Assembly: GCA_025464025.1 (NCBI GenBank)
Contig: JAODBP010000275.1
Span: 1-31,625, forward strand
Reading direction: 5' to 3'
DNA length: 31,625 nt
Source: Actinomycetes bacterium
Lineage (GTDB): Bacteria; Actinomycetota; Acidimicrobiia; Acidimicrobiales; CADCSY01
Below the pieces are notes generated by a model. The model searched no databases and was not told the origin of the DNA. It saw nothing but the letters and a program-made list of their open reading frames with translations. The position numbers were made by a program, and so were the translations under genes. Positions 1 to 7,596 of this stretch are shown here, in pieces (position 1 is the first letter of the stretch; each line of letters starts with the position of its first letter).

Positions 1-348
1 CGTCTGGCCCAGGTGGACCTGGGTCGCCGACGCCGCCGCGTCGTAGACGAGGGCCGTGGTCGGCGGCGTACCGGCTCCGGCCACGCAGGTGGCGAGCACG
101 ATCGCCACCCGGCTGGTGGCATCGGGCCGGGCGTCGGTCACCACGGTGGTGACGTCGCCCCCACCGCAGTCGATCGGCAGGTCGACCTTCGGCCAGTCGA
201 CGGCCGTCAGCGGGAACGTGGGGAACGTCGTCGTGGTGGTCGTCGGGGCGACGGTGGTGCTCGTGGTCGTTCGTGTCGCCTGCGGCGACGGATCGCTCGT
301 GCACGCGGCGAGGAGCAGCGGGACGCACAGCAGCGCGAGTCGACGCAT
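1..348 (-). CDS. Putative lipoprotein, C-terminus beyond window
   Basis: An open frame of 116 codons begins with ATG at 348 and runs off the left edge without a stop. The N-terminus MRRLALLCVPLLLAAC is a classic lipoprotein signal: two arginines, a hydrophobic core and an LAAC lipobox, so lipidation at Cys16 and export to the outer face of the membrane are likely. A Thr-rich linker (about residues 24-42) follows, as in many actinobacterial cell-wall proteins, then a globular part with two cysteines (CGGG and ATC) that could form a disulfide. No family is recognised and the function is unknown. It reads in the same direction as the HNH gene to its right but is separated from it by a strong hairpin, so it is probably transcribed independently. 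Confidence 0.72.
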   Translation of the reverse strand, partial: MRRLALLCVPLLLAACTSDPSPQATRTTTSTTVAPTTTTTTFPTFPLTAVDWPKVDLPIDCGGGDVTTVVTDARPDATSRVAIVLATCVAGAGTPPTTALVYDAAASATQVHLGQT

Positions 349-374
349 CGCCCCGATGGTCGCGCGGTGGCGCG

Positions 375-405
375 TCGATGAGCCCGCGCGTGGCGGGCTC
401 ATCGA
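375..405 (-). terminator. Hairpin terminator behind the HNH gene
   Basis: A perfect 13-base inverted repeat (375-387 with 393-405, arm TCGATGAGCCCGC) leaves a 5-base loop. It begins 10 bases past the stop of the HNH gene and ahead of the lipoprotein start. There is no T-run, which is usual for high-GC actinobacterial terminators. Confidence 0.6.
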
Positions 406-414
406 GTCGGACGT

Positions 415-1612
415 TCACGCGGCGAGCTGTCCGAGCAACGTGTCGGGTGGGTGGGTGACGTAGCGGCGGCCGCGTGGGTCGGTCATGACGTAGGTGCCGT
501 CGGTGTGGAGCTGGTTGGTCCACCCGGGTTTGTGGACGAGCTTGTGGTGTCTTCGGCACAGCAGCACGAGGTTGGAGAGGTCGGTGTTGCCGCCTTTGAG
601 CCATTCGATGACGTGGTGGACGTCGGCGTGTTCGGCGGGGCAGTCGCAGCCGTAGGCCCGGAAGTGCTTGTCGCGCAGGACGGTGAGGTTGAACTGGTCG
701 TCGGGGACCGTTCTGGTGTCTCGTCCGAGGTCGAGGATCTTGGACGCGGCGTCGACGAACACGCGTTGCGCGGTGCAGTCGCAGAGCAGGCGTTCGACGG
801 TGGCGTCGGGGAGCGGGCCGCCGTGGAGGAGGTTGCCTTCGAGGTGGCCGTGCTCGTCGATGCGCACGACGAGGTCGACGTGGGGTCGGCGCCGGCCGTG
901 TTGCTTGGCGCCGCGGTGGTCCAGGAAGTGCTGGTGCACCCGGGTCGCGGCGTCGGCCCGGCGTTCGGCCGGGGTGCGGTCGTCGTCGTCGCAGGTGTCA
1001 TCGGCGAGGGCGACGCGGATCGCGGTCTCGATCACGGTGCCGTCATCCGCGTCGAAGGACCCGGTGGTCTCGACCCGTCCGGCCAGGGTGCGTGACACGT
1101 GCAGGGTGCTGGCCGGCTCCGGTGCTTCGATGTCGTCGAGCTCGGCTTCGGGCCCGGCGGCGCCACTCCTGCATGGCGGTCACGGTGTCGACCATCGTCA
1201 ACGGTGCGAGGAGCGGCACGAGCTCGTCTTCGCACTGGGCGAACCGGGCGGCGGTGCGGTCGTTGAGGTTGGCCAGGATCACCTGGACCTGCCCACCCGA
1301 CAGCGTCCCGGACTCCCACGCTGCACGCGTGGTCGCGAGGGAGCGGAGCCGTCGGCCGGTCTTCGTGAACGACGCCGCCATGTTCCTCGTCATGCGGCCG
1401 AAGGTCCGCAGCCAGCCGGGCATCGAGGTGGCCCCGTCGACCTCGTAGAGGTTGGAAGCGTCGATCTCGGCGCCCGCCCGGTTGAGCTTGGCGGTCAAGC
1501 GATCGACGAGCACGAGCCCCTCGGCCAGGACGTCGGTGTCCACGGGCAGGTCGAGACCATCGACCGCTGCTGCCAGGTCGCTCAATGCCAGGGCGCCCAG
1601 TTCGCCGGACAT
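415..1612 (-). pseudogene. DUF222 / HNH endonuclease (13E12-type), one frameshift
   Basis: Two reading frames together make one DUF222-HNH protein of about 398 residues, the normal family length. The N-terminal DUF222 part reads in one frame to TAMQEWRRRA near 1155; the rest continues in the next frame from EAELDDIEAPEP through VSRTLAGRVETTG to the C-terminus. Removing one base from the GGGCCC run at 1150-1155 restores one open frame. The C-terminal HNH nuclease site is intact (HHVIEW, then LSNLVLLCRRHH). ATG 1612 is chosen over the upstream ATG 1687 because it lies 6 bases after a -10 hexamer (TACGAT, 1619-1624) and just after an SOS box. The family is multicopy in actinobacteria (13E12 repeats in mycobacteria). 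The break may be a real mutation or a sequencing error in a G/C run. Confidence 0.85.
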
Positions 1613-1618
1613 GTCCCA

Positions 1619-1635
1619 ATCGTACACACGTTCGA
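1619..1635 (-). promoter_or_regulatory. LexA (SOS) box over a leaderless promoter
   Basis: On the minus strand TCGAACGTGTGTACGA (1620-1635) matches the actinobacterial SOS consensus TCGAAC-N4-GTTCGA with one mismatch. It overlaps the -10 hexamer TACGAT (1619-1624), which stands 6 bases before ATG 1612, so bound LexA would block the promoter. Mycobacterial 13E12-family genes are known to include LexA-controlled members, which agrees with the gene behind it. Confidence 0.7.
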
Positions 1636-1731
1636 TGCCGTGAGCAACCGAAAGGACCGAAAAGTCAGGAAGATGACGCCGCGCCACTCAGGGTGCTGTA
1701 CGCGGCGCGCCCCACCTGGGATGCTTCCCGC

Positions 1732-2199
1732 GTGGACGACGACAGCGTGGCCTACCTCGCCATCACCCGCCTGCAGGCGGCCTACGCCGACGTGGTCACG
1801 CGCCGGGCCTGGCCCGAGCTCGAGCCGCTGTTCCTGCCCGACGCCCCCATCCACGTCGACACCGTGAGCCGCCCGGTGATCGAGCTGACCGGTGCCACCG
1901 CCCTGGGCGAGTTCGTGGCCGGCGCCATCGAGCACTTCGAGTTCTTCGAGTTCGTGATCCTCAACACCGTCATCCACGTCGAGCTCGACGAGACCGCGAC
2001 CGGCCGGCTCTACATGGTCGAGCTGCGCCAGGACCGCGAGACCGGTGAGTGGAGCAACGCCTTCGGCGTCTACCACGACGACTACGCGCTGGTGGAAAGC
2101 GACTGGTGCTTCGCCGAGCGCAGCTACCAGAGCCTGGCCCGCAAGGTGGGCGGCGACCGGGCCGACGTCTTCGCGTTCCCGACAAAACACCACGTGTGA
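1732..2199 (+). CDS. NTF2/SnoaL-like protein
   Basis: 155 residues from GTG 1732. The frame is open further upstream, but that part would overlap the divergent HNH promoter and reads as low-quality protein. VAYLAITRLQAAYADVVTRRAW at the N-terminus, the run HFEFFEFVILNTVIHVELD and a late LVESDWCFAERSYQSLAR are typical of the SnoaL-like/NTF2 alpha+beta cone fold, which covers polyketide cyclases, ketosteroid isomerases, dehydratases and many binding proteins. The substrate cannot be told. The aromatic cluster EHFEFFEF would lie on the sheet lining the pocket. GATGCT six bases before the GTG is a weak leaderless -10. The start is less certain than the family call. Confidence 0.75.
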   Translation: MDDDSVAYLAITRLQAAYADVVTRRAWPELEPLFLPDAPIHVDTVSRPVIELTGATALGEFVAGAIEHFEFFEFVILNTVIHVELDETATGRLYMVELRQDRETGEWSNAFGVYHDDYALVESDWCFAERSYQSLARKVGGDRADVFAFPTKHHV

Positions 2200-2231
2200 G
2201 AACCGGCGCCGTCACGGGTAGCTGCAGCCCC

Positions 2232-2480
2232 GTGGCGGTGCGTGAGATCGACCAGGCCGGGGCCCTCGTCGAGCAGGCCCTGGGGCTGCTCCACGGTGCT
2301 CGACGCCGAGCCGCCGGGGGCACCCGGCTGGCCGGCCCGGAGGGCGATGCGGTCCGGGCCGATCTCGAGGCCATGGTCGCCCGGGCCGACGAGGCGCTCA
2401 ACGACGCCCGCCTCGTGCTCGACCGGATGCTCACCGACGTCACGCTGGCGCCCCGGCCGGTGATCATGCTCCCGGCCTGA
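2232..2480 (+). CDS. Small helical protein of unknown function
   Basis: 82 residues from GTG 2232 (a second GTG lies at 2238). The codons show the strong G/C third-position bias of the neighbours from this point on, whereas the stretch back to GTG 2196, which would give a GTGA overlap with the preceding gene, uses AGA, GGT and AGC codons less like them. The protein looks almost wholly helical, with amphipathic stretches around ALVEQALGLLHGARRRA and VRADLEAMVARADEALNDARLV that could form a two-helix hairpin or coiled coil. No family is recognised. It sits between the NTF2-like gene and the thiolase-like gene in a tight row, so cotranscription is likely. Confidence 0.55.
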   Translation: MAVREIDQAGALVEQALGLLHGARRRAAGGTRLAGPEGDAVRADLEAMVARADEALNDARLVLDRMLTDVTLAPRPVIMLPA

Positions 2481-2501
2481 CGATCTGCCATGGTGCGGGT
2501 C

Positions 2502-4001
2502 ATGCCCGCTCCCGTCATCGTCGGCATCGGCCAGGTGGCCAACAAGGACCCCGAGCGCCTCGTCCACCCCGTCGACCTGCTCGAGGATGCGACCCGCCTC
2601 GCCGTCGACGACGCCGGGGCCGACGTGCTCCCCCACGTCGGCATGGTGCTCTCGTCCCCGCTCTCGGTCTTCACCGAGGAGCACGGTGGCGCCATGGTCG
2701 CCGAGCGACTCGGCCTCCGACCCGGCCCCCGCGTGCAGGCCTCCTACAGCGGCGCCGGCCCCCAGCGGCTGCTGGCCCAGGCGTGCCGGGCCATCGCCGA
2801 CGGCGAGCTCGACGCCGCCCTCCTCGTCGGCGGCATCGCCGACTCGTCGGTGCGCAACGCCCGCAGGCAGGGCCGCACGCCCCTGGCCCCGCCGACCTCG
2901 ATCTGGTCACAGGGCTCCGACGGCACCGGCGACGAGACCCTGACCCGCGAGTGGAAGCGACCGTTCATGGCCGAGGGCGCGGCCGGCGCCCAGCTCCCCT
3001 CGTCGATCTTCGCCCTGATCGAGAGCGCCCTGGCCGCCCACGCCGGGCACGACCCCGAGACCCACCGCCGGGCCCTCGGCGAGCTGCTCGCCCCGTTCAC
3101 CGCGGTGGCCGCGACGCGACCGGACCTGGCCTGGTTCCCGACCGAGCGCACGCCGGCGGAGATCTCCGGCGTCCGGCCCGACAACCGGTTCGTGGCCGAG
3201 CCCTACACCAAGCTCATGTGCTCGTTCCCGACCATCGACCTGGCCGCCGCCGTGCTCGTCACGTCGGTCGAGCTGGCCGACCGGCTCGGCGTGGCCGCCG
3301 AGCGCCGGGTGCACCCGTGGGCCGTGACCTGCGCCAGCGAGGCCGGGCCGCCGTCGACCTGGCAGGACATGCACCACGCCGCGGCCCTGACCGCCGCGGC
3401 TCGTCGGGCGCTCGACAACGCGTCCGTCACGCCCGACGAGCTCGTCGGCTTCGACCTCTACTCCTGCTTCCCGGCCGCCGTGCAGCTCGCCGTCGCCGCC
3501 TTCGGCCTCGGCCCGACCGACCCTCGGCCGCTGACCCAGACCGGTGGGCTGCCGTACTTCGGCGGGCCCGGCGCCTCGTACTCGTTGCACGGGGTCGCCT
3601 GCATGGTCGAGCGGGTCCGGGCCGAGGCCGGGTCGGTCGGCGCCGTGGTCGGGGTCGGCGGCACGTGCCACGACTTCGCCGTCGGCCTGTACTCCACCGA
3701 CGAGCCCCGGCGGCCGGGCACCTACGAGGAGGCCACCGACATCACCGAGTCACTCGCCGAGGTGGCCACGCCGATCGCCCAGCACGCCGAGGGCGAAGCC
3801 ACCGTCGACGCCATGACCGTGCTCCACGAGCGAGACGGCGGACCGGTGGCGGCCCCCATCGTCGCCCGGCTGCCCGATGGCACCCGGGTGGGTGCCCGGG
3901 CCGCCGACCCCGAGCTCCCCGCCGCGCTGAGCGGCACGTCGCTCGTCGGCCGCCAGGTGCGGCTCGAGGACCGGGGCGACCACGTGCGCTACACGCCCTA
4001 G
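2502..4001 (+). CDS. Thiolase-like protein (TLP1 type, extra C-terminal domain)
   Basis: 499 residues from ATG 2502; an ATG at 2490 would add four. The sequence follows the SCP2-thiolase fold: PVIVGIGQ at the start, an N-terminal half with SYSGAGPQRLLAQACRAI where thiolases carry the nucleophile, and a C-terminal half with GGLPYFGGPGASYSLHG and GVGGTCHDFAVGLYST. The normal nucleophilic cysteine position reads Ser-Tyr-Ser and the GHP histidine motif is replaced by GGPG, so ordinary Claisen thiolase chemistry is unlikely. Roughly the last 85 residues (VARLPDGTRVGARAADPEL and on) resemble the added beta domain of mycobacterial thiolase-like protein type 1. A role in acyl-CoA or lipid handling is inferred. 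It ends 20 bases from the convergent M23 peptidase gene. Confidence 0.85.
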   Translation: MPAPVIVGIGQVANKDPERLVHPVDLLEDATRLAVDDAGADVLPHVGMVLSSPLSVFTEEHGGAMVAERLGLRPGPRVQASYSGAGPQRLLAQACRAIADGELDAALLVGGIADSSVRNARRQGRTPLAPPTSIWSQGSDGTGDETLTREWKRPFMAEGAAGAQLPSSIFALIESALAAHAGHDPETHRRALGELLAPFTAVAATRPDLAWFPTERTPAEISGVRPDNRFVAEPYTKLMCSFPTIDLAAAVLVTSVELADRLGVAAERRVHPWAVTCASEAGPPSTWQDMHHAAALTAAARRALDNASVTPDELVGFDLYSCFPAAVQLAVAAFGLGPTDPRPLTQTGGLPYFGGPGASYSLHGVACMVERVRAEAGSVGAVVGVGGTCHDFAVGLYSTDEPRRPGTYEEATDITESLAEVATPIAQHAEGEATVDAMTVLHERDGGPVAAPIVARLPDGTRVGARAADPELPAALSGTSLVGRQVRLEDRGDHVRYTP

Positions 4002-4020
4002 GTCGCCGTGTCGGCGGGCG

Positions 4021-4608
4021 CTACTCGGGCTTGAGGTAGGGCGCCGGGTTCCGCGGCACGCCGTCCTCGCGCACCTCGTAGTGCACGTGGTAGGTGCTGG
4101 CCGAGCCGGTCTGGCCCTCGAGCCCGATCGGGGAGCCCCAGGTGACGGCCTCGCCCCGGTGGGCGGTCACGGCGGCCAGGTGCGCGTAGAGCGTCGTGAC
4201 GCCGTCGCCGTGGTCGATGGTCACCGTGTTGCCGTAGCCCGACAGGCCGGGACCGGCCTGGATGACGGTGCCCGGGAAGGTGGCCATGACCGTCGTCTTG
4301 TACGGGCCCTTGTAGTCGATGCCCTCGTGGGGCCGGCCGCCGCGACGGCCGAACGGCGAGATCACGTGGCCACCGTGGATGGGGTTGGTGAACTGGGCCG
4401 GGTCGTGCGGGTTCGGCGGGGGCGGGGCCGGGGCGGTCGTCGACGTCGTGGTCGGGGCCGGGACGGGCACCTGAGCGGCAGCGAGCTGGACCTTCGGAGC
4501 CGGAGCCGGAGCCGGAGCCGTGGGCGCCGATGCCGTCGCCGAGGCCACGGGGCTGACGAGCAGCACCATGGCACCGATGGCGATCGTGATGGGCGTGCGC
4601 GGTCGCAT
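4021..4608 (-). CDS. Secreted M23 (LytM-type) peptidase
   Basis: 195 residues. A signal peptide (about residues 1-24, ending ASATASA) is followed by a low-complexity Ala-Pro/Thr linker, coded partly by tandem GGAGCC units near 4500-4524, and then a LytM domain (about 73-195). The zinc site is complete: His94 and Asp98 in HEGID, His143 in YAHL, and His174/His176 in HVHYEV. Such enzymes cut peptidoglycan cross-bridges, or, when inactive, activate other hydrolases; all ligands are present here, so activity is expected. AGGAG 5 bases before the ATG is a good ribosome site. The promoter region carries a conspicuous ladder of GTCAC repeats, described separately. It is convergent with the thiolase-like gene. 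Confidence 0.92.
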   Translation of the reverse strand: MRPRTPITIAIGAMVLLVSPVASATASAPTAPAPAPAPKVQLAAAQVPVPAPTTTSTTAPAPPPPNPHDPAQFTNPIHGGHVISPFGRRGGRPHEGIDYKGPYKTTVMATFPGTVIQAGPGLSGYGNTVTIDHGDGVTTLYAHLAAVTAHRGEAVTWGSPIGLEGQTGSASTYHVHYEVREDGVPRNPAPYLKPE

Positions 4609-4699
4609 GGATCTCCTGGGATCGGGGCGTCCCCGACCATGTGGGTCACCGGCGGCGCACGGCCTGCCGGTCCCTCACGGGGACGGGTCTCGTTCAGGG

Positions 4700-4760
4700 G
4701 TCACGAGACCGTAACAAACCGTGTCACCCCTCCGCCACCCTTTCGTCACCCGTTCGTCAC
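4700..4760 (-). promoter_or_regulatory. Ladder of six GTNAC repeats, 11-base phased
   Basis: Read on the plus strand, GTCAC 4700, GTAAC 4711, GTCAC 4723, GCCAC 4734, GTCAC 4745 and GTCAC 4756 follow one another with steps of 11, 12, 11, 11 and 11 bases, all on one face of the helix. Direct repeats with an 11-base period are the typical target of OmpR/PhoB-type regulators. The half-site resembles that reported for actinobacterial MtrA, which controls cell-wall hydrolases. The ladder lies 92-152 bases upstream of the M23 start. Confidence 0.55.
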
Positions 4761-4838
4761 GAATGACACCGAAGGGCCACGCGCGACATGGCCCGCGACC
4801 GGTGCCCGCCGGCCAGCGATCGGCCGGGGAGGGAGCCA

Positions 4839-5663
4839 TCAGCCCAGGAGGTAGTGCACGCCGATGGCGCCGCTGAGGACGGCGCCGATGGCGGTGGTGG
4901 CCCGGAGCACCCCGGGGTGCCGGGCCGCCCCCGACCACCCGGCGGCCACGGCGAGGGCGAGCCCGCCCGTGGTGACCAGGATGCCGGCGACGAAGGCGGC
5001 GAGGATGGCGATCCCGGTCGTGGTCGACGTCACCTGGGCCGCGCTGACCAGCACCACGGCCTGGGTGCCCGTCTCGGCACCGACGCCGTGGAGCATGCCG
5101 ACGACGAGCGACCCGCCCCGGCCGTACCGGGTCTGGGTGACGGCGTGGACGTGACGGTGCCGGTGGCCGAGCAGGAGCCGGCGCTCCCGCGGGGGCGCGC
5201 TGACCGCCGGCGCGACCTCGACGTGGACGTGGTCGTGCCCGCCGCCACCATGGTCGTGGGGGTGCTCGTGCTCGACCGTGACCGTCCGCGTCCTCCGCAG
5301 CGCGGCCCGCACCCGTCCGAGCCCCTGCAGGAGGAGGATGCCGCGGCTGGTGGTGCGGCCGCGCCAGAGCGACCTGGCGAGCAGCAGGGCGAGGACCACG
5401 AGCGTGGCGCCGACCACCCGCTCCATGACCGGGTCGGTCCAGTCCGGCAGGCGATCACCGAGGGCGATGGCGATGGCGCCGAGCACGAAGACGGCGAGGC
5501 CGTGGCCCAGGGCGTAGAGCACGGCGAGCTGGGCCGACCGCCGCCGGTCGGGCTCGGCGCCGGTCAGGTCGGTGATGGCGGCGAGGTGGTCCCAGTCGAT
5601 GCCGTGGCGCAGGCCGAGACCGAACGTCGCCACGAGCAGCGCGACGTCGATGCCATGGCCCAC
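4839..5663 (-). CDS. NicO/NiCoT-like nickel or cobalt transporter
   Basis: 274 residues from GTG 5663. The first membrane segment carries LRHGIDWDHLAAI (residues 18-30), matching the nickel/cobalt permease signature HX4DH, with His20, Asp25 and His26 as expected metal ligands. A second motif-bearing segment (GMLHGVGAETGTQAVVL) fits the same family. About six hydrophobic segments are visible. The central loop is very rich in histidine (HEHPHDHGGGGHDHVHVEV and GHRHRHVHAV), suggesting cytoplasmic or surface metal buffering; such loops are common in the NicO/RcnA branch, so uptake and export cannot be told apart. It lies 76 bases after the ZIP-family gene in the same direction, which suggests a joint metal-homeostasis unit. 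Confidence 0.8.
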   Translation of the reverse strand: MGHGIDVALLVATFGLGLRHGIDWDHLAAITDLTGAEPDRRRSAQLAVLYALGHGLAVFVLGAIAIALGDRLPDWTDPVMERVVGATLVVLALLLARSLWRGRTTSRGILLLQGLGRVRAALRRTRTVTVEHEHPHDHGGGGHDHVHVEVAPAVSAPPRERRLLLGHRHRHVHAVTQTRYGRGGSLVVGMLHGVGAETGTQAVVLVSAAQVTSTTTGIAILAAFVAGILVTTGGLALAVAAGWSGAARHPGVLRATTAIGAVLSGAIGVHYLLG

Positions 5664-5739
5664 GTCGGCCAGTCTGACCGGTCCCGAAGACCGACGCGAA
5701 CGTGCGGCCCCAGCGAACGGGTTCCCGCGGGAGGGGTCG

Positions 5740-6582
5740 TCAGGCTCCCGCTGCGACGAGCACGTAGTCGGTGGCGAACCCGAGGACGAGTCCCAGGAAG
5801 ATGCCCCACATGACGATCTCGTCGAGACCGTGGCGGGCGGCCACCTTCGACAGCTGGAGCACCACGTACAGGATCGACCCCGCGGCCAACGCGAGGAAGC
5901 CCAGGAAGACCGTGTCGTTGACGAACGAGTGGCCGACGACGGTGCCGACGAAGGTGGGACCTCCTCCGATCAGGCCCATCGCCAGCAGGAAGCCCCACGA
6001 CGGGCGTTCGCCCTCCCCCGCCAGCGGGCCCACGATCCCGAAGCCCTCGGTCGCGTTGTGCAGGCCGAAGCCGATGACCAGCATGAGGGCCAGGGAGACC
6101 TCGCCGCTCGCCGCCGACTGCCCGATCGCCAGGCCTTCAGAGAAGTTGTGGAGCCCGATGCCGACAGCGATCAGCAACGCCAAGCGGTACGACGGCGCCC
6201 ACCCGCGGATCCCCTTGGACCCCTCACCGGAGCGCTGGGCGCTCATCCACCGGTCGTAGTAGACGAGCCCGACGAGGCCGAGCGCCACACCGAGGGCGAA
6301 CACCGACGCGAGCCCCGCGAAGCGCAACCAGGAGCCATGGCCGCCGGTCGCGGCCGTCAACGCCGACTCGACAGGCTCGTTGGCATGGGCCAACACGTCG
6401 AAGAGGAGGAACACGAGGATGCCGATGGCGACGGCGTTCAAGCCGGCCCGCAGCCGCGGCGCCGGGTTCCTCACCCTCCCGATCGGAAGACCGAGGAAGA
6501 TCGTGAGACCGGCGATCGCGGCGAGGAGGAACAGTCGTCCGGTCGAGATCTCCGTGGCGAGCACGGCGGCGAGGGTAGGCAT
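5740..6582 (-). CDS. ZIP-family metal transporter
   Basis: 280 residues with about eight membrane segments. The diagnostic metal motifs of ZIP carriers are present in two consecutive helices: HNFSEG at residues 145-150 and HNATEG at 175-180. The family moves zinc, iron or manganese across the cytoplasmic membrane; the long form with an extra N-terminal helix resembles the GufA/ZupT-like branch. A purine-rich AAGG stands a few bases before the ATG. It is followed by the NicO-like gene and preceded, after an 89-base gap, by the end of uppP, all in the same direction. No metal-responsive operator could be recognised in the upstream gap. Confidence 0.88.
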   Translation of the reverse strand: MPTLAAVLATEISTGRLFLLAAIAGLTIFLGLPIGRVRNPAPRLRAGLNAVAIGILVFLLFDVLAHANEPVESALTAATGGHGSWLRFAGLASVFALGVALGLVGLVYYDRWMSAQRSGEGSKGIRGWAPSYRLALLIAVGIGLHNFSEGLAIGQSAASGEVSLALMLVIGFGLHNATEGFGIVGPLAGEGERPSWGFLLAMGLIGGGPTFVGTVVGHSFVNDTVFLGFLALAAGSILYVVLQLSKVAARHGLDEIVMWGIFLGLVLGFATDYVLVAAGA

Positions 6583-6671
6583 GCCTTACGGTCTCGTCAA
6601 AGCGTTCCAACCGCGGGTCGGGACGGCGAACCCACTCGAGCGCCATGCCGGCGAAGGGTCCGTCGTGGTGC

Positions 6672-7511
6672 TCACAGGAAGCGGATGATGCTGATCCCGC
6701 CGGCCAGCAGGCAGTACACGGCGAACGGCACGAGCGTGTTGGTCTCGAAGAAGCGAACGAGGAACCGGACGGCCACGTAGGACGCCAGGCCGGCGAACAC
6801 CGCTCCGACCAGCGCCTGCATCCGGACGCCGTCGCCGAGCGGGCCGAGGAGGTCGGGCAGCTTGTAGACGCCGGCGGCGAAGATCACCGGTGTCGCCAGC
6901 AGGAACGAGAAGCGGGCTGCCTCCTCGTGGCTGAGCCCCCGGAGGAGGCCGGCGACCATGGTGATGCCCGAGCGGCTGATGCCCGGGAACAGGGCGGGGA
7001 TCTGCGCGGCGCCGATGAGCCCGCCCTCCTGCGGTTCGAGCGCCTCCAAGCGGCGACGTGCCTCCCGGCGGCGGAACCGCTCCCCGGCGAGGAGGATCAC
7101 GCCGTTGACCGTGAGGAAGACGGCGGCGGGCAGGGGCTTGGCGAAGCTGGTGCGCAGCGTGTGCTCGAGGACGAGGCCGGTGATCCCGACCGGGATGGTG
7201 CCGATCACCAGCAACCAGGCCATTCGCTCGTCGACGGTGTCGACCCGTCGGGTGCGGATCGTGCGGAAGAAGCCTCGGACGATGCGGACCCAGTCGGCGC
7301 GGAAGTAGACGAGAAGGGCGAGGGCCGTGGCGCAGTGCAGCGCCACCACGAAGGCCAGGTAGAAGGACTCGCCTGACGACTGCGACCGCACGATCTCATC
7401 CCAGCCCAACCAGGCCGGCACCAGCACGGAGTGCCCGAGGCTGGACACCGGGAAGAGCTCGGTGACCCCTTGGAGCAACCCGATCACGACGGCCTGGAAG
7501 TAGCTGAGCAC
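6672..7511 (-). CDS. uppP: Undecaprenyl-diphosphate phosphatase (BacA/UppP)
   Basis: 279 residues from GTG 7511, the usual length. Both family signatures are intact: GVTELFPVSSLGH (residues 15-27) and PGISRSG (176-182), holding the catalytic Glu, Ser, His and Arg. About eight membrane helices are visible. The enzyme removes one phosphate from undecaprenyl diphosphate on the outer membrane face, recycling the lipid carrier for peptidoglycan and other wall polymers; extra copies give bacitracin resistance. The promoter carries the CGCGAACCC box shared with the lipoprotein/ABC operon and a GT-C gene, implying control by the same regulator. Many actinobacteria have several copies, so this may be an inducible paralogue. 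Confidence 0.95.
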   Translation of the reverse strand: MLSYFQAVVIGLLQGVTELFPVSSLGHSVLVPAWLGWDEIVRSQSSGESFYLAFVVALHCATALALLVYFRADWVRIVRGFFRTIRTRRVDTVDERMAWLLVIGTIPVGITGLVLEHTLRTSFAKPLPAAVFLTVNGVILLAGERFRRREARRRLEALEPQEGGLIGAAQIPALFPGISRSGITMVAGLLRGLSHEEAARFSFLLATPVIFAAGVYKLPDLLGPLGDGVRMQALVGAVFAGLASYVAVRFLVRFFETNTLVPFAVYCLLAGGISIIRFL

Positions 7512-7519
7512 GGTTGGAG

Positions 7520-7555
7520 AAGCTACGGAGGCCTGGGTTCGCGCCAGGTTAGAGA
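7520..7555 (-). promoter_or_regulatory. uppP promoter with CGCGAACCC box
   Basis: Minus strand: GCGCGAACCC (7535-7544), then 9 bases, then the -10 hexamer TAGCTT (7520-7525), then 8 bases to GTG 7511. A degenerate second half, TCTCTAACCT (7546-7555), lies exactly 11 bases upstream. The same box with the same 9-base gap occurs at the promoters of the genes starting at 12240 (minus) and 17421 (plus). Confidence 0.5.
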
Positions 7556-7596
7556 CCCGGCGCTCCGGCCATCACGGCTGGCGGCGGGTGGTGGGC

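Noticed and set aside
4495..4524. Tandem GGAGCC repeat as a regulatory or CRISPR-like array
   Set aside because: It codes for the Ala-Pro linker of the M23 peptidase and is simple codon repetition.
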